A stretch of DNA of 64,000 bases from Streptomyces sp. AJS327 (GCF_013450295.1 NZ_SKBR01000002.1:1264501-1328500); one strand, 5' to 3'; counted from the stretch's first letter, positions 25,702 to 34,577 are shown. Made by a program: numbers and translations. The notes: generated by a model not told the origin, from the sequence alone.

Positions 25702-26038
25702 GCCCGTGAGCCTCGCAGCGGCCCCTTGGGTGCCGACAGCCGCTCAGCCGGTGTATGACCCGGGGGGTGTCCCACCCTCGGGGGTGTACCCAGGTACACC
25801 CCCGGGCCTCGGGCCTTCCCCCGGCCCGACCCCGGCCGCCGCCCCGCGCGACCCCGGTTGCCCCCGGTGTCGTGACCGGCGCGGGTCCGGCGCCGTGCGG
25901 CCGCGCTCCGCCGTTCTACGGCCCGGAACCCGCGCCGCGCAACGGGATATGACGGCGGCGGGGCGGAACCACACGGTCCGCGGGGGCCGAGACGGGGAGC
26001 GGGCGGGAGCGGGCGGGGCCGTGGCGGGCCCCGCGGGG
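25702..26038. other. upstream region of the desaturase
   Basis: The left part carries the palindrome listed separately and must include the desaturase promoter. The right part, about 25830-26038, is GC-rich with no visible gene and lies after the stop codon of the YrhK gene. Confidence 0.5.
25779..25804. promoter_or_regulatory. perfect palindrome CGGGGGTGTACC-CA-GGTACACCCCCG
   Basis: Two 12-base arms with a 2-base centre form a perfect inverted repeat 78 bases before the desaturase ATG, without any gene reading into it from that side. This size and symmetry suit a TetR/GntR-type operator better than a terminator. A partial copy (GGTGTATGACC) lies about 20 bases nearer to the gene at 25750-25760. 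Confidence 0.55.
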
Positions 26039-26368
26039 TCAGTAGTCCTGCGAGGCGTCCCGGGGCGGGCCGCCGTCCGGCAGCTGCGAGCGCAGCCGCC
26101 GCAGGTGGACCTGACGGCTGAACCGGATCACCGGCCGGACCATCAGTTCGAGGCTGCCGGCCACGAAGAACCAGGTCCCGGCCCGCGTCCCGTGCGGCGC
26201 GAGGAAGAGCAGGCTGCCGACGAGGAACCAGACGGCGATGAGGAGATCGTTGACGACGCTGACGACCTCGTACCGCTGACGGAGTACCAGCTCCTCGCGC
26301 CCGACGCGGAGGGTGAGGGCCTCGTCGTGGTGCCGGGACGCCGCGGTGGACGCGTTCTCCTGGTCCAT
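26039..26368 (-). CDS. YrhK-domain small membrane protein
   Basis: A 109-residue protein. After a polar N-terminal third comes an LRQRYEVVSVVNDLL stretch, a hydrophobic hairpin of two membrane segments (about 42-56 and 65-78), and the ELMVRPVIRF motif, the signature order of the YrhK family. The C-terminus is polar and cytoplasmic. The ATG is the first codon before conserved sequence. Function of the family is unknown. It stands between the desaturase and a divergent pterin dehydratase gene and may be expressed with the desaturase. Confidence 0.75.
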   Translation of the reverse strand: MDQENASTAASRHHDEALTLRVGREELVLRQRYEVVSVVNDLLIAVWFLVGSLLFLAPHGTRAGTWFFVAGSLELMVRPVIRFSRQVHLRRLRSQLPDGGPPRDASQDY

Positions 26369-26571
26369 GGCCGCACCGTAGAGGACGCGGCGACCGCCGC
26401 CCGGCACCGCGCCGCCGCCGTGGCGCGCCGCCCCGGGCGGGCGCGCCATCCGACGGGGCGCCCGCGGACCCGGCGGTAGCCGGGCGGCCGTGCGAGGCTG
26501 ACAACCGGCCGGATGACCCCCTGTGGACCGCCGGTTGGCGGCGGCCCCCGGCCCGAGGAGAGGAGACCGGC

Positions 26572-26877
26572 ATGCCCCCCGAGCCACTGAGCCCCGCCCG
26601 TGTCCAGGAGGCGCTCGCCGAACTGCCCGGCTGGAGTGTGGAGGAGGAGCGGGTGGCCCGCCACTACCGGCTCCCCGGGCACTTCCCGGCCGCCGCGCTG
26701 GTGACGCACGTCGCCGCGATCCAGGAGGAGCTGGGGCACCACGCCACGCTCACGCTGGGGTACAACACCGTGGACGTGGCGGTGAACACGCACAGCGTGG
26801 GCGGGCGGATCACCGAGCTGGACATCGCCCTGGCCCGCCGGATCGAGGCCATCGCCGCCGGGCACGGCGCGGGCTGA
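26572..26877 (+). CDS. 4a-hydroxytetrahydrobiopterin dehydratase (pterin-4a-carbinolamine dehydratase)
   Basis: A 101-residue protein of the PCD/DCoH family. The typical order is seen: an LPGWSV strand near residue 20, an H-H pair (GHHATLTLGYNTVDV), the strand ending in THSVGG, and a final ELDIALARRIE helix. The enzyme dehydrates the 4a-carbinolamine formed by aromatic amino acid hydroxylases and so regenerates the pterin cofactor. No pterin-dependent hydroxylase is in this window, so the partner is elsewhere or the protein has another role. GAGGAGAG precedes the ATG, and a strong terminator follows. Confidence 0.88.
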   Translation: MPPEPLSPARVQEALAELPGWSVEEERVARHYRLPGHFPAAALVTHVAAIQEELGHHATLTLGYNTVDVAVNTHSVGGRITELDIALARRIEAIAAGHGAG

Positions 26878-26881
26878 CCCG

Positions 26882-26920
26882 GGTGGGCGCGCGCCGGGGG
26901 AGACCCGCCGCGCGCCCACC
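26882..26920. terminator. bidirectional terminator after the pterin dehydratase
   Basis: Perfect 12-bp arms GGTGGGCGCGCG and CGCGCGCCCACC with a 15-base loop lie 5 bases after the stop codon and before the convergent aldo/keto reductase stop. Confidence 0.8.
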
Positions 26921-26945
26921 GCCCCGGGAGCCGCCGCCGGGGCGG

Positions 26946-27782
26946 TCAGCCCAGCCAGTTCATCTCGTCCGGGTTGGGGCCCAGCCGGGTGTCGGTGTTC
27001 AGCCCCGCGATCGCCGCCAGGTCGGAGTCGTCCAGCTCGACGTCGAGGACGTCGATGTTCTCCGCGATCCGGGCCGGGGTGACCGACTTGGGGATCACCA
27101 CGTTGCCGATCTGGAGGTGCCAGCGCAGCACCACCTGCGCCGGGGTCTTGCCGTGCTTCCGCGCGATCTCGCCCAGCACCGGCTCGCGGAGCAGGTCCCC
27201 GCCCTGGCCGAGCGGCGACCACGCCTCGGTGACGATCCCGTGGTCGGCGTGGAAGGCGCGCGGGATCGACTGCTGGAGGTGCGGGTGCAGCTCGATCTGG
27301 TTGAGCGCCGGGACGGTGCCGCCCAGGTCCAGCACCCGCTTGAGGTGCGCGGGCTGGAAGTTGGAGACGCCGATGGCGCGGGCCCGGCCCTCGGAGTGGA
27401 TCCGCTCGAAGGCGCGCCAGCTGTCGACGTACCGGTCCTGGCTGGGCACCGGCCAGTGGATGAGGTACAGGTCGACGTGGTCGAGCCCCAGCCGGTCCAG
27501 CGAGGCGTCGAAGGCGCGCAGCGTCTCGTCGTACCCCTGGGAGCTGTTCCACAGCTTGGTTGTGACGAACAGTTCCTCGCGCGGGACGCCCGAGGCGGCG
27601 ATCGCCCGTCCCGTGCCCTCCTCGTTCTCGTATATGGCGGCGGTGTCGATGCTGCGGTATCCCGCTTCCAGCGCGGTGGCCACCGCGCGGGCCGCCTCGT
27701 CGTCCGGGACCTGCCACACCCCGAAGCCGAGCTGCGGCATGGAGATCCCGTTGTTGAGCTGGATGGTGGGAACGGTGCTCAC
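26946..27782 (-). CDS. aldo/keto reductase
   Basis: A 278-residue (alpha/beta)8-barrel NADPH-dependent reductase. The N-terminal TIQLNNGISMPQLGFGVWQ strand pair, the IDTAAIYENE segment with catalytic Asp and Tyr, the lysine of VTTKLWNS and the histidine of YLIHWP make up the full catalytic tetrad. The coenzyme segment KSVTPARIAEN is typical of 2,5-diketo-gluconate reductase-like members (AKR5). The GTG was chosen because GAGGA lies 8 bases upstream and the conserved fold starts right after it. Probable role: reduction of sugar-derived or toxic carbonyls in the cytoplasm. Confidence 0.9.
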   Translation of the reverse strand: MSTVPTIQLNNGISMPQLGFGVWQVPDDEAARAVATALEAGYRSIDTAAIYENEEGTGRAIAASGVPREELFVTTKLWNSSQGYDETLRAFDASLDRLGLDHVDLYLIHWPVPSQDRYVDSWRAFERIHSEGRARAIGVSNFQPAHLKRVLDLGGTVPALNQIELHPHLQQSIPRAFHADHGIVTEAWSPLGQGGDLLREPVLGEIARKHGKTPAQVVLRWHLQIGNVVIPKSVTPARIAENIDVLDVELDDSDLAAIAGLNTDTRLGPNPDEMNWLG

Positions 27783-27887
27783 GCGTTCGGTCCTCACGTT
27801 CGTTCGTCTGGACGCGTTGTCCTGGTCGTCCACCATCCTTGACGATCTGTGCCGGGCTCGCATTCCCGGCCCCCGCGCCGCCCCACG

Positions 27888-29723
27888 TCAGCCCTGGTAC
27901 AGGGCGTCGATCTCGGTCGCGTAGGCCCGCTCGATCGCGCGCCGCTTCAGCTTCAGCGACGGGGTCAGCAGCCCCTGTTCCTCGGTGAACCGGGCGGCCA
28001 GTATCCGGAAGGTGCGGATCGACTCCGCCTGGGACACCTGGGTGTTCGCCGCGACCACGGCCCGCCGGATCTCCGCCTCCAGATCCGGGTCGCGCACCAG
28101 GTCCGAGGCGCCCAGCTCGGGCTTCTCACGCATCATCAGCCAGTGGCTGACCGCGTCCGGGTCGAGCGTCACCAGTGCCGCCACGTACGGCCGGTCGTCG
28201 CCCAGCGCGACGCACTGCGCCACCAGCGGGTGCGCCCGGACGCGCTCCTCCAGCGCGAGCGGGGAGACGCTCTTGCCCCCGGCGGTGACCAGGATCTCCT
28301 TCTTCCGCCCGGTGATGCTGAGGTAGCCGTCCCCGTCGAGGGAGCCCAGGTCGCCGGTGGCCAGCCAGCCGTCCCGCAGCACGCTCCGGGTCGCCTCGGG
28401 GTCGCCGTGGTAGCCGCCGAAGACCTGGTCGCCGCGGAGCCAGATCTCGCCGTCCTCCGCGATCCGGACCGACGTGCCCGGAACGGGCCGTCCCACGGTG
28501 CCGAACCGTGGCCGCTCCGGGGGGTTGGCCACGGCGGCGGCGGTCGTCTCGGTCAGCCCGTACCCCTCGAAGATCCGCATCCCCGCGCCGTCGAAGAACA
28601 GCCCCAGCCGCCGCTCCAGCGCGGAGCCACCGGACATCGCGTACCGGCAGCGGCCGCCCATCGCGGCGCGGAACCTGGCGTAGACGAGCCGGTCGAAGAA
28701 CCGGTGCCGCAGCCGCAGCGCCGCGCTCGGCCCGGGGCCGGTGCCGAACGACCGCTCCTCCCTGGCCTCCGCGTAGCGGACGGCGACCTCCACCGCCTTG
28801 TCGAAGGGGCCCAGCGTGCCCTCGGCCTCCGCCTTCCGCCGCGCGGCCCGGAAGATCTTCTCGAAGAGGTGCGGGACGGCCAGCACGAACGTGGGACGGA
28901 ATGAGGCGAGGTCGGGCAGGAGCGTCTCGGCCGCCATCTCCGGCTGGTGGGCCAGCGTCACCTTGCCGCGCACCGCCGCCACCTCCACCATCCGTCCGAA
29001 GACGTGCGCCAGCGGCAGGAAGAGCAGCAGGGACGCCTGGTCGCCCGCCCGCTTCCGGAACACCGGCTCGAACTGGGCCACGATGTTGTCGACCTCGGCC
29101 ATGAAGTTGGCGTGGGTGATCACACAGCCCTTGGGCCGCCCGGTGGTGCCGGAGGTGTAGATGATGGTCGCCACCGTCTCCGGGGTGATCGCCAGCTGGT
29201 GCCGGTGCACCACCTCGTCCTCGATGTGCGCCCCGGCGGCGGAGAGCCGGGCCTCGGCGTCCGCGTCGAGCTGCCAGAGCCGCCGCAGCTTCGGCAGCTG
29301 GCCGACGACCGAGCCCACCGTCATGGCGTGGCCCTCGTGCTCGACGATCGCCGCCGTCACCTCGGCGTCCCGCAGGATCCAGCCCACCTGCTCGGCCGAG
29401 GAGGTCGGGTAGACGGGGACGGACTGGACACCGATCGTCCACAGCGCGAAGTCCAGGAGCGTCCACTCGTACCGCGTCCTTGACATGATCGCGACGCGGT
29501 CGCCGAACCGGATCCCCTCGGCCAGCAGGCCCTTGGCGACCGCCGTGACCTGCCGCGCGAACTCCGCCGCCGTCACCTCGCGCCAGACGCTCTCGCCGTC
29601 CCGGTGCTCCTTACGGGCCAGTACCGGATGGTCGGGAACCCGGGCTGCGTGCTCGAAGACGGTGTCCGCCAGGCCCCCGGTGGCGGGCGCGGTCACCATG
29701 GCCGGGACGGTCAACTCGCGCAA
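27888..29723 (-). CDS. long-chain fatty acid--CoA ligase (AMP-dependent synthetase)
   Basis: A 611-residue adenylate-forming enzyme. The P-loop YTSGTTGRPKG is near residue 190, followed by FLPLAHVFGR, the GYGLTET motif, the adenine/ribose aspartate in WLATGDLGSLDGDGYL, and the hinge ITGRKKEILVTAGGKSVSP. Length and motif order match the FadD15-type ligases of actinobacteria that activate long-chain fatty acids for lipid synthesis or beta-oxidation. The TTG start is set by AAGGAG 8 bases upstream and by the conserved MRELTVPAMV-like N-terminus. It lies 105 bases from the aldo/keto reductase start and has its own promoter region. Confidence 0.92.
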   Translation of the reverse strand: MRELTVPAMVTAPATGGLADTVFEHAARVPDHPVLARKEHRDGESVWREVTAAEFARQVTAVAKGLLAEGIRFGDRVAIMSRTRYEWTLLDFALWTIGVQSVPVYPTSSAEQVGWILRDAEVTAAIVEHEGHAMTVGSVVGQLPKLRRLWQLDADAEARLSAAGAHIEDEVVHRHQLAITPETVATIIYTSGTTGRPKGCVITHANFMAEVDNIVAQFEPVFRKRAGDQASLLLFLPLAHVFGRMVEVAAVRGKVTLAHQPEMAAETLLPDLASFRPTFVLAVPHLFEKIFRAARRKAEAEGTLGPFDKAVEVAVRYAEAREERSFGTGPGPSAALRLRHRFFDRLVYARFRAAMGGRCRYAMSGGSALERRLGLFFDGAGMRIFEGYGLTETTAAAVANPPERPRFGTVGRPVPGTSVRIAEDGEIWLRGDQVFGGYHGDPEATRSVLRDGWLATGDLGSLDGDGYLSITGRKKEILVTAGGKSVSPLALEERVRAHPLVAQCVALGDDRPYVAALVTLDPDAVSHWLMMREKPELGASDLVRDPDLEAEIRRAVVAANTQVSQAESIRTFRILAARFTEEQGLLTPSLKLKRRAIERAYATEIDALYQG

Positions 29724-29979
29724 TGGGTGTGCTCCTTGGCGTCGTGCCCCCACCGCGTGGGGCGGCGCGAGTGACCGTATCCGATGACGCCGTGTGGGGG
29801 GAGGGGTATCACCGCAGCTCATAGGGCCCCGGCCGGGGTCGTCAGGGGAACGGTGCGGGGCCGTCGCAGTTCCGGCGGGGTTTCCTCACCGAACCCCCTT
29901 CACGGAACCCCGCACTCCGTGTCGCGGACCCCCCGGGGCACCCCCGGGGGCGTGCCCGGGGCGGGCCGGGGGCGCGTCG

Positions 29980-30861
29980 TCAGGCCCCGGCGGCGTCCCG
30001 CAGCGCCAGCCGGTGCGCGCCCGCGTAGACGTTCATCGAGTCGCCCCGCAGGAACCCCACCAGCGTCAGCCCCGACTCCAGCGCCAGGTCCACCGCGAGC
30101 GACGAGGGCGCCGACACCGCCGCCAGCACCGGGATACCGGCCATCACCGCCTTCTGGGCCAGCTCGAAGGAGGCCCGTCCGGACACCATCAGCACGGTGT
30201 CCCGCAGCGGTAGCCGCCCCTCCTGGAGCGCCCGGCCGACCACCTTGTCCACCGCGTTGTGCCGCCCCACGTCCTCCCGGACGTCGAGCGGCTCGCCCTC
30301 GGGCGTGAACAGCCCGGCCGCGTGCAGCCCCCCGGTGCGGTCGAACACCCGCTGCGCCGTGCGCAGCGCCTCGGGCAGCCCGGAGAGCACCTCGGGGGAG
30401 AGCCGGACGCCCGGCGCGCCCGGCCGCTCCGCCGCCTCCCGCTCCTCGACGGCCCCCGGCATGGGCCAGCGGGCCGTGGTGCGCACCGCGTCCAGGCTGG
30501 CCTTGCCGCACAGCCCGCAGGACGAGGTGGTGTAGACGCTGCGCTCCAGCGAGATGTCGGGCAGCGGGACGCCGGGCGCCAGCCGGACGTTCACGATGTT
30601 GTAGGTGTTGCGGCCGTCCTCGTCGGCGCCGTCGCAGTAGGTGATGCCGCTCAGCTCCGCGGGGGAGCCCAGCACCCCCTCGCTGACCAGGAACCCGGCG
30701 GCGAGCGCGAAGTCGTCGCCCGGGGTGCGCATGGTGACCGCCAGCGGCTTCCCGTCTAGCCGGATCTCCAGCGGCTCCTCGGCGACCAGGGTGTCCGGCC
30801 GCTCGCTCACGACGCCGTTCCGCAGCCGGATGACGCGCCGGCGCTCGGTGACCCGTCCCAT
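29980..30861 (-). CDS. fdhD: formate dehydrogenase accessory sulfurtransferase FdhD
   Basis: A 293-residue protein of the FdhD family, which transfers sulfur from a cysteine desulfurase to the molybdenum/tungsten bis-MGD cofactor and is needed for active formate dehydrogenase. The sulfur-carrying loop C-G-L-C (CGLCGK, about residue 115) is present. So are the substrate-binding GDDFALAAGFL, the HTxx-like variant HAAGLFTPEG and the DVGRHNAVDK motif near residue 190. The ATG follows a GAGTGAGGG site. No formate dehydrogenase subunit is in the window, but an OFA (oxalate/formate) type transporter lies next to it on the same strand, in line with formate metabolism. Confidence 0.93.
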   Translation of the reverse strand: MGRVTERRRVIRLRNGVVSERPDTLVAEEPLEIRLDGKPLAVTMRTPGDDFALAAGFLVSEGVLGSPAELSGITYCDGADEDGRNTYNIVNVRLAPGVPLPDISLERSVYTTSSCGLCGKASLDAVRTTARWPMPGAVEEREAAERPGAPGVRLSPEVLSGLPEALRTAQRVFDRTGGLHAAGLFTPEGEPLDVREDVGRHNAVDKVVGRALQEGRLPLRDTVLMVSGRASFELAQKAVMAGIPVLAAVSAPSSLAVDLALESGLTLVGFLRGDSMNVYAGAHRLALRDAAGA

Positions 30862-31091
30862 CGCCCTCACTCCCCACTCCGTGTGCCGGGGCCCGGGGCG
30901 GCCCGCGCCCGTCCCGGCCTGCCACCATTCTCCCGCACCGCGGTGAGCGTCCCAGGCCAGGGGCGGTACCGGCCCGCGCCCCGGCGCCGTCCCCTCCACG
31001 GCGCCGGGGCGTACCGGCGAGGGCACAAGACCCCGCCGGGACCCGTGGACGGCCCGGGGGAGGGGCCGCGCGGGCGGTCGGCGCCGCGCCG

Positions 31092-31220
31092 TCAGTCGGT
31101 GAACAACCGCGCGGCGGTGCTGAAGAGTTCGTACAGCCCGTAGGTCAGCGGCAGCCCGACCCAGAGCCAGGCGAACACCGCCAGCGGGGTCCGGTCGGGA
31201 GCGCGGTCGCGGCGGGTCAC
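31092..31220 (-). CDS. MFS transporter small subunit-like membrane peptide
   Basis: A 42-residue protein with a basic N-terminus (TRRDRAPDR), a single membrane segment of about 20 residues (LAVFAWLWVGLPLTYGLYEL) and a short tail. Its GTG overlaps the stop of the MFS transporter gene by 4 bases, so it is translated with it. Tiny one-span partners placed directly after OFA-type MFS genes recur in actinobacteria. Whether this one is a real subunit or a stabiliser is not known. It is easy to miss because of its size. Confidence 0.7.
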   Translation of the reverse strand: MTRRDRAPDRTPLAVFAWLWVGLPLTYGLYELFSTAARLFTD

Positions 31221-32650
31221 CTGGGGCCCTCCTCGGAGTGGGCGGAGCCGGGGGAGGCCGCGCGGTCCGGGGCGCCCGGTGGCGGAGCCGGTGCCGTCGG
31301 CGCGGGCCCGGCGGGATCCCGGGGTGGGGCGGGTTCGTGGTGGCGCGGGTGCACCGGCCGTACCAGCTCGTTGGCGACGAAGCCGACCAGCAGCAGCCCG
31401 ATCATGATCATCAGGGAGAGGCTGTAGAGCCCGGAGCCGCTGTGCCCGGCGTCCTCCTGCGCGTCCGCCACCCGGTTGACGATCAGCGGGCCGAGCACCC
31501 CGGCCGTCGACCAGGCGGTGAGCAGCCGCCCGTGGATCGCGCCCACCTGGTAGGTGCCGAACAGGTCCCGCAGGTACGCCGGGGCGGTGGCGAAGCCGCC
31601 GCCGTAGAACGAGAGGATGGCCAGCGCGCAGCAGACGAACAGTGGTTTGGAGCTGTCGCCCAGCCGCTCGATACCCAGGTACATCAGCGCGCCGACGCCC
31701 AGGTAGATCCGGTACATGTTCTTCCGCCCGATCACGTCGGACGTGGAGGACCAGACGATCCGCCCGGCCATGTTGGCGAGCGAGAGCAGCGCGACGAAAC
31801 CGGCGGCGGCCGAGGCCGTCACGGGCGCGTCGGAACCGGAGAAGAAGTCGGTGATCATCGGCGCGGCCTTCTCCAGGATGCCGATGCCCGCCGTCACGTT
31901 CATGCAGAGCACCACCCACAGACACCAGAACTGCGGGGTGCGCACCGCGCCGCGCGCCGAGACCCGCCCCGAGGTGACCAGCGAGCGGGTCTCCCGGGGC
32001 GGCTCCCAGCCCTCCGGCCGCCAGCCCTCCGGCGGGACCCGGACCAGCAGCACGCCGAGGGACATGAAGACCGCGTAGACCAGCCCGTGCACCAGGAAGG
32101 CGGTGGCGATGCCCCCGCTGTCGGAGCCGAAGCCGTCCAGCATCCGCGCCGACCAGGGCGAGGCGATCAGCGCCCCGCCGCCGAACCCCATGATCGCGAT
32201 GCCGGTCGCCATCCCCGGCCGGTCGGGGAACCACTTGATGAGGGTGGACACCGGGGAGATGTAGCCGATGCCGAGGCCGATACCGCCGACGAAGCCGTAG
32301 CCGAACACCACCAGCCAGAACTGGTGGGTGGCGGCGCCCAGCGCGGCCAGCAGGAAACCCGAGGAGAAGCAGAGCAGCGAGACCGCCATCGCCCAGCGCG
32401 GCCCGTTCCGCTCCACCAGGGTTCCGCCGAACGCCGCCGACAGGCCCAGCATCACGATGCCGAGCTGGAACGGGAGCGCGCTGGCCGTACCGGAGAGGCC
32501 GAGCGACGACTCCAGCGCCGGTTTGAACACGCTCCACGCGTACGCCTGGCCGATCGAGAGGTGCACCGAGAGCGCGGCTGGGGGCACCAGCCAGCGACTC
32601 CAGCCCGCCGGCGCGACACTGCGGGAGCGGGCGAGTATCCCTGGCGTCAT
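31217..32650 (-). CDS. OFA family MFS transporter (oxalate/formate antiporter type)
   Basis: A 477-residue major facilitator protein with 12 predicted membrane spans. The N-terminal SIGQAYAWSVFKPAL and the loop 2-3 VERNGPRWAM region match the OFA group, whose founding member is the oxalate:formate antiporter OxlT. The longer central loop between spans 6 and 7 (GWRPEGWEPPRETRS) is basic and cytoplasmic. The GTGA overlap with the following 42-residue gene couples both. Together with fdhD downstream on the same strand, the substrate could be formate, oxalate or another small carboxylate. The ATG was chosen because the first span follows it at the usual distance. Confidence 0.88.
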   Translation of the reverse strand: MTPGILARSRSVAPAGWSRWLVPPAALSVHLSIGQAYAWSVFKPALESSLGLSGTASALPFQLGIVMLGLSAAFGGTLVERNGPRWAMAVSLLCFSSGFLLAALGAATHQFWLVVFGYGFVGGIGLGIGYISPVSTLIKWFPDRPGMATGIAIMGFGGGALIASPWSARMLDGFGSDSGGIATAFLVHGLVYAVFMSLGVLLVRVPPEGWRPEGWEPPRETRSLVTSGRVSARGAVRTPQFWCLWVVLCMNVTAGIGILEKAAPMITDFFSGSDAPVTASAAAGFVALLSLANMAGRIVWSSTSDVIGRKNMYRIYLGVGALMYLGIERLGDSSKPLFVCCALAILSFYGGGFATAPAYLRDLFGTYQVGAIHGRLLTAWSTAGVLGPLIVNRVADAQEDAGHSGSGLYSLSLMIMIGLLLVGFVANELVRPVHPRHHEPAPPRDPAGPAPTAPAPPPGAPDRAASPGSAHSEEGPR

Positions 32651-33186
32651 GGCGAGGAACCCTAGGAATCCCGGCCCGAGTTGACCATAACCCTGACCGG
32701 AATCACGTGGTCCAGTGCCGGATTCGGCGCCGCCCCGGCAAACCTCCGCGCCCATTCGGATACCGAACCGAGATCTCGTCCGGCGCGCCGTCTTCCACCT
32801 TTCCGCGCCCGCCTCCGACGGGCCTGGCCACACCCTTTCGACGGTCCGTCGGGGCGGGGAGGCGGGCCCCCGGGAGGCCGTGCGGCCCCCGGGGGACCCG
32901 GCCGCGCACTCCCCCCGTGTACAGGGGAAAACCAGCCCGCGTCAGGGTGGTTGGCCCGCGTCAGGGTGGTTGGGGCACAACCCCGGGAACCGGGGCGGTG
33001 CTCCCGGGCGGCTCCGGGCCGCCCCGTGCGCACCGGGCGGAATCGGGCAGGCGCCCGCGGTGCGCGGTCCGCCGGGTGGTCCTGCCCCGCCCCGGTCTGC
33101 CCCGCCGTACCTACGGCGGGTGTGACGGGCGGGCGCCCGGCATACTCGGACGGGTTCGGGGACGGCGCGGAGGAGAGGGGCGAGCG
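32651..33186. other. divergent intergenic region between MFS and HAD genes
   Basis: A 536-base gap with no credible gene. The left 100 bases are comparatively AT-rich and hold the MFS promoter (minus-strand TGGACC, 18 bases, TATGGT is a possible pair). A 19-bp tandem duplication lies at 32936-32973. The right end carries GGAGGAGAGGGG, the ribosome binding site of the HAD gene. Confidence 0.5.
32936..32973. repeat. 19-bp perfect tandem duplication
   Basis: Two exact head-to-tail copies of CCCGCGTCAGGGTGGTTGG lie in non-coding DNA. It looks like a recent slippage duplication and may differ between strains. Confidence 0.92.
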
Positions 33187-33678
33187 ATGGCGCGGCCGAC
33201 GGAACGCGGGCTCGCGGTGTTCGATCTGGACGGCACCCTCGCGGACGTCCGCCACCGGCTGCGGTACGTCGAGTCGGCGCCCCGGGACTGGCGGGCCTTC
33301 TTCCGCGCGGCCCCGCGTGACCCGCCGCTCCCCGAAGGCGTCGAACTGGCCCTGCGCTGGGCCGAGGAGTGCGATCTCGGCTATGTGACCGGCCGCCCGG
33401 AGCGCTGCCGTCGCGACACCGAGCGCTGGCTGGAGCGGCAGGGGCTCCCGGCCGGACGCCTGCGCATGCGCGGTGACGCCGACCGTCGACCGGCCCGGAC
33501 GGTCAAGCCCGAGCTGCTGCGCGGGCTGGCCGGGCGCGAGCGGGTCGCGGTGGTCGTCGACGACGACCCCCGGGTGTGCGACGCGTACCGAGCGGCCGGA
33601 TACCGCGTGCTGCACGCCGACTGGAGTGCGCGCTCCGCCACCCTGGAGCGCGCCCAGGAGGAACGCGGCCGCACCTGA
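33187..33678 (+). CDS. HAD-superfamily phosphatase domain protein (polynucleotide kinase phosphatase-like)
   Basis: A 163-residue HAD protein. Motif I is DLDGTL with the nucleophile Asp near residue 13. Motif II is the Thr of YVTGRPERCR, and the acidic pair of motif IV is VVDDDPR. The small size and the TGRPE motif resemble the phosphatase domain of T4 Pnkp-type enzymes and acid-phosphatase-like HAD proteins. It has no cap domain, so large substrates such as nucleic acid ends or proteins are possible. GGAGGAGAGGGG precedes the ATG. It stands alone. Confidence 0.82.
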   Translation: MARPTERGLAVFDLDGTLADVRHRLRYVESAPRDWRAFFRAAPRDPPLPEGVELALRWAEECDLGYVTGRPERCRRDTERWLERQGLPAGRLRMRGDADRRPARTVKPELLRGLAGRERVAVVVDDDPRVCDAYRAAGYRVLHADWSARSATLERAQEERGRT

Positions 33679-33792
33679 CCGCCCACCCGCGCGGTCCCGT
33701 CGTCCCGGATGACGCGGAACGGGACGCCGGGAGGTTTCCCCCGGAGGTCACGGCCGACGGGCTGGCTGATCGTCCCGGGGGGCGGGGCGAGG

Positions 33793-34398
33793 TCACGCGG
33801 GGGCGCCGAGCGGCGGGTGGTCGAGTACGCGGGGCTCGTACTCGACCAGCTGGATGCGGCCGTCGAAGGTGCGGTGGTCGACCATCTCCAGGGCGACGTC
33901 CGGATAGCCGTCGTAGATGCGTTCCGCGCCCGTGGCCCCGGTGATCACCGGGAACATCACGACCCGGAAGCGGTCGACGAGCCCGGCCCGCAGCAGGGAG
34001 CGGCACAGGCTCAGGCTGCCGACCGTGGTGAGGAGCCCCGAGCCACCCGACTTCATGGCGCGGACCGCCTCGACGGCGTCGTCCCGGACGAGCGTGGTGT
34101 TGGCCCACGTCAACGGCGCCTGGAGGGAGGAGGAGAAGACCACCTTGGACGCGCGGGTGAGTTCGTCGACGGAGGCCTCCTCCTCGGGCCGGAACTCGTC
34201 CTGGCCGTCGGGGACCTCCCCGGCGGCGAAGCCCGACATCTGGCGGTAGGTGTTCGCCCCCATCAGGTGGGTGGCCTCGGGCTGTTCGCCGAGCCACGCG
34301 AGGTACTCCGGGCCCTCAAGGCCCCAGAACCCGGGCCATCCCTCTCCCGACGCGTGGCCGTCGAGGGAGGTGATGAAGTCGACGAGAAGCTCCGGCAT
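33793..34398 (-). CDS. dihydrofolate reductase family protein (RibD C-terminal domain-like)
   Basis: A 201-residue protein with the fold of the RibD C-terminal reductase/dihydrofolate reductase. It has the N-terminal FITSLDGHASG strand, a central LMGANTYRQM loop, the coenzyme-binding TTVGSLSLCRSLLRAGLVDR segment and the late FPVITG-TG motif. Proteins of this stand-alone type are common in Streptomyces and are usually annotated as deaminase/reductase; their physiological substrate is unknown. GGAAGGAC lies 6 bases before the ATG. Confidence 0.85.
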   Translation of the reverse strand: MPELLVDFITSLDGHASGEGWPGFWGLEGPEYLAWLGEQPEATHLMGANTYRQMSGFAAGEVPDGQDEFRPEEEASVDELTRASKVVFSSSLQAPLTWANTTLVRDDAVEAVRAMKSGGSGLLTTVGSLSLCRSLLRAGLVDRFRVVMFPVITGATGAERIYDGYPDVALEMVDHRTFDGRIQLVEYEPRVLDHPPLGAPA

Positions 34399-34577
34399 GG
34401 CGGTGTCCTTCCGTGTGGGTGTCAGGAGATGTGACCGGCCGGGAGCCACGAACTCATCGGTCACGCCGTGGGATAAGCGAGACCCTCCCCGGGGGCCCCG
34501 GGAGAACCCCTGACGCCACGGCGGCCGTTCGTCTCGTCCGAGGAGGGCGGGCGGCGGCTGCCCACGGCGCGCCCGGT

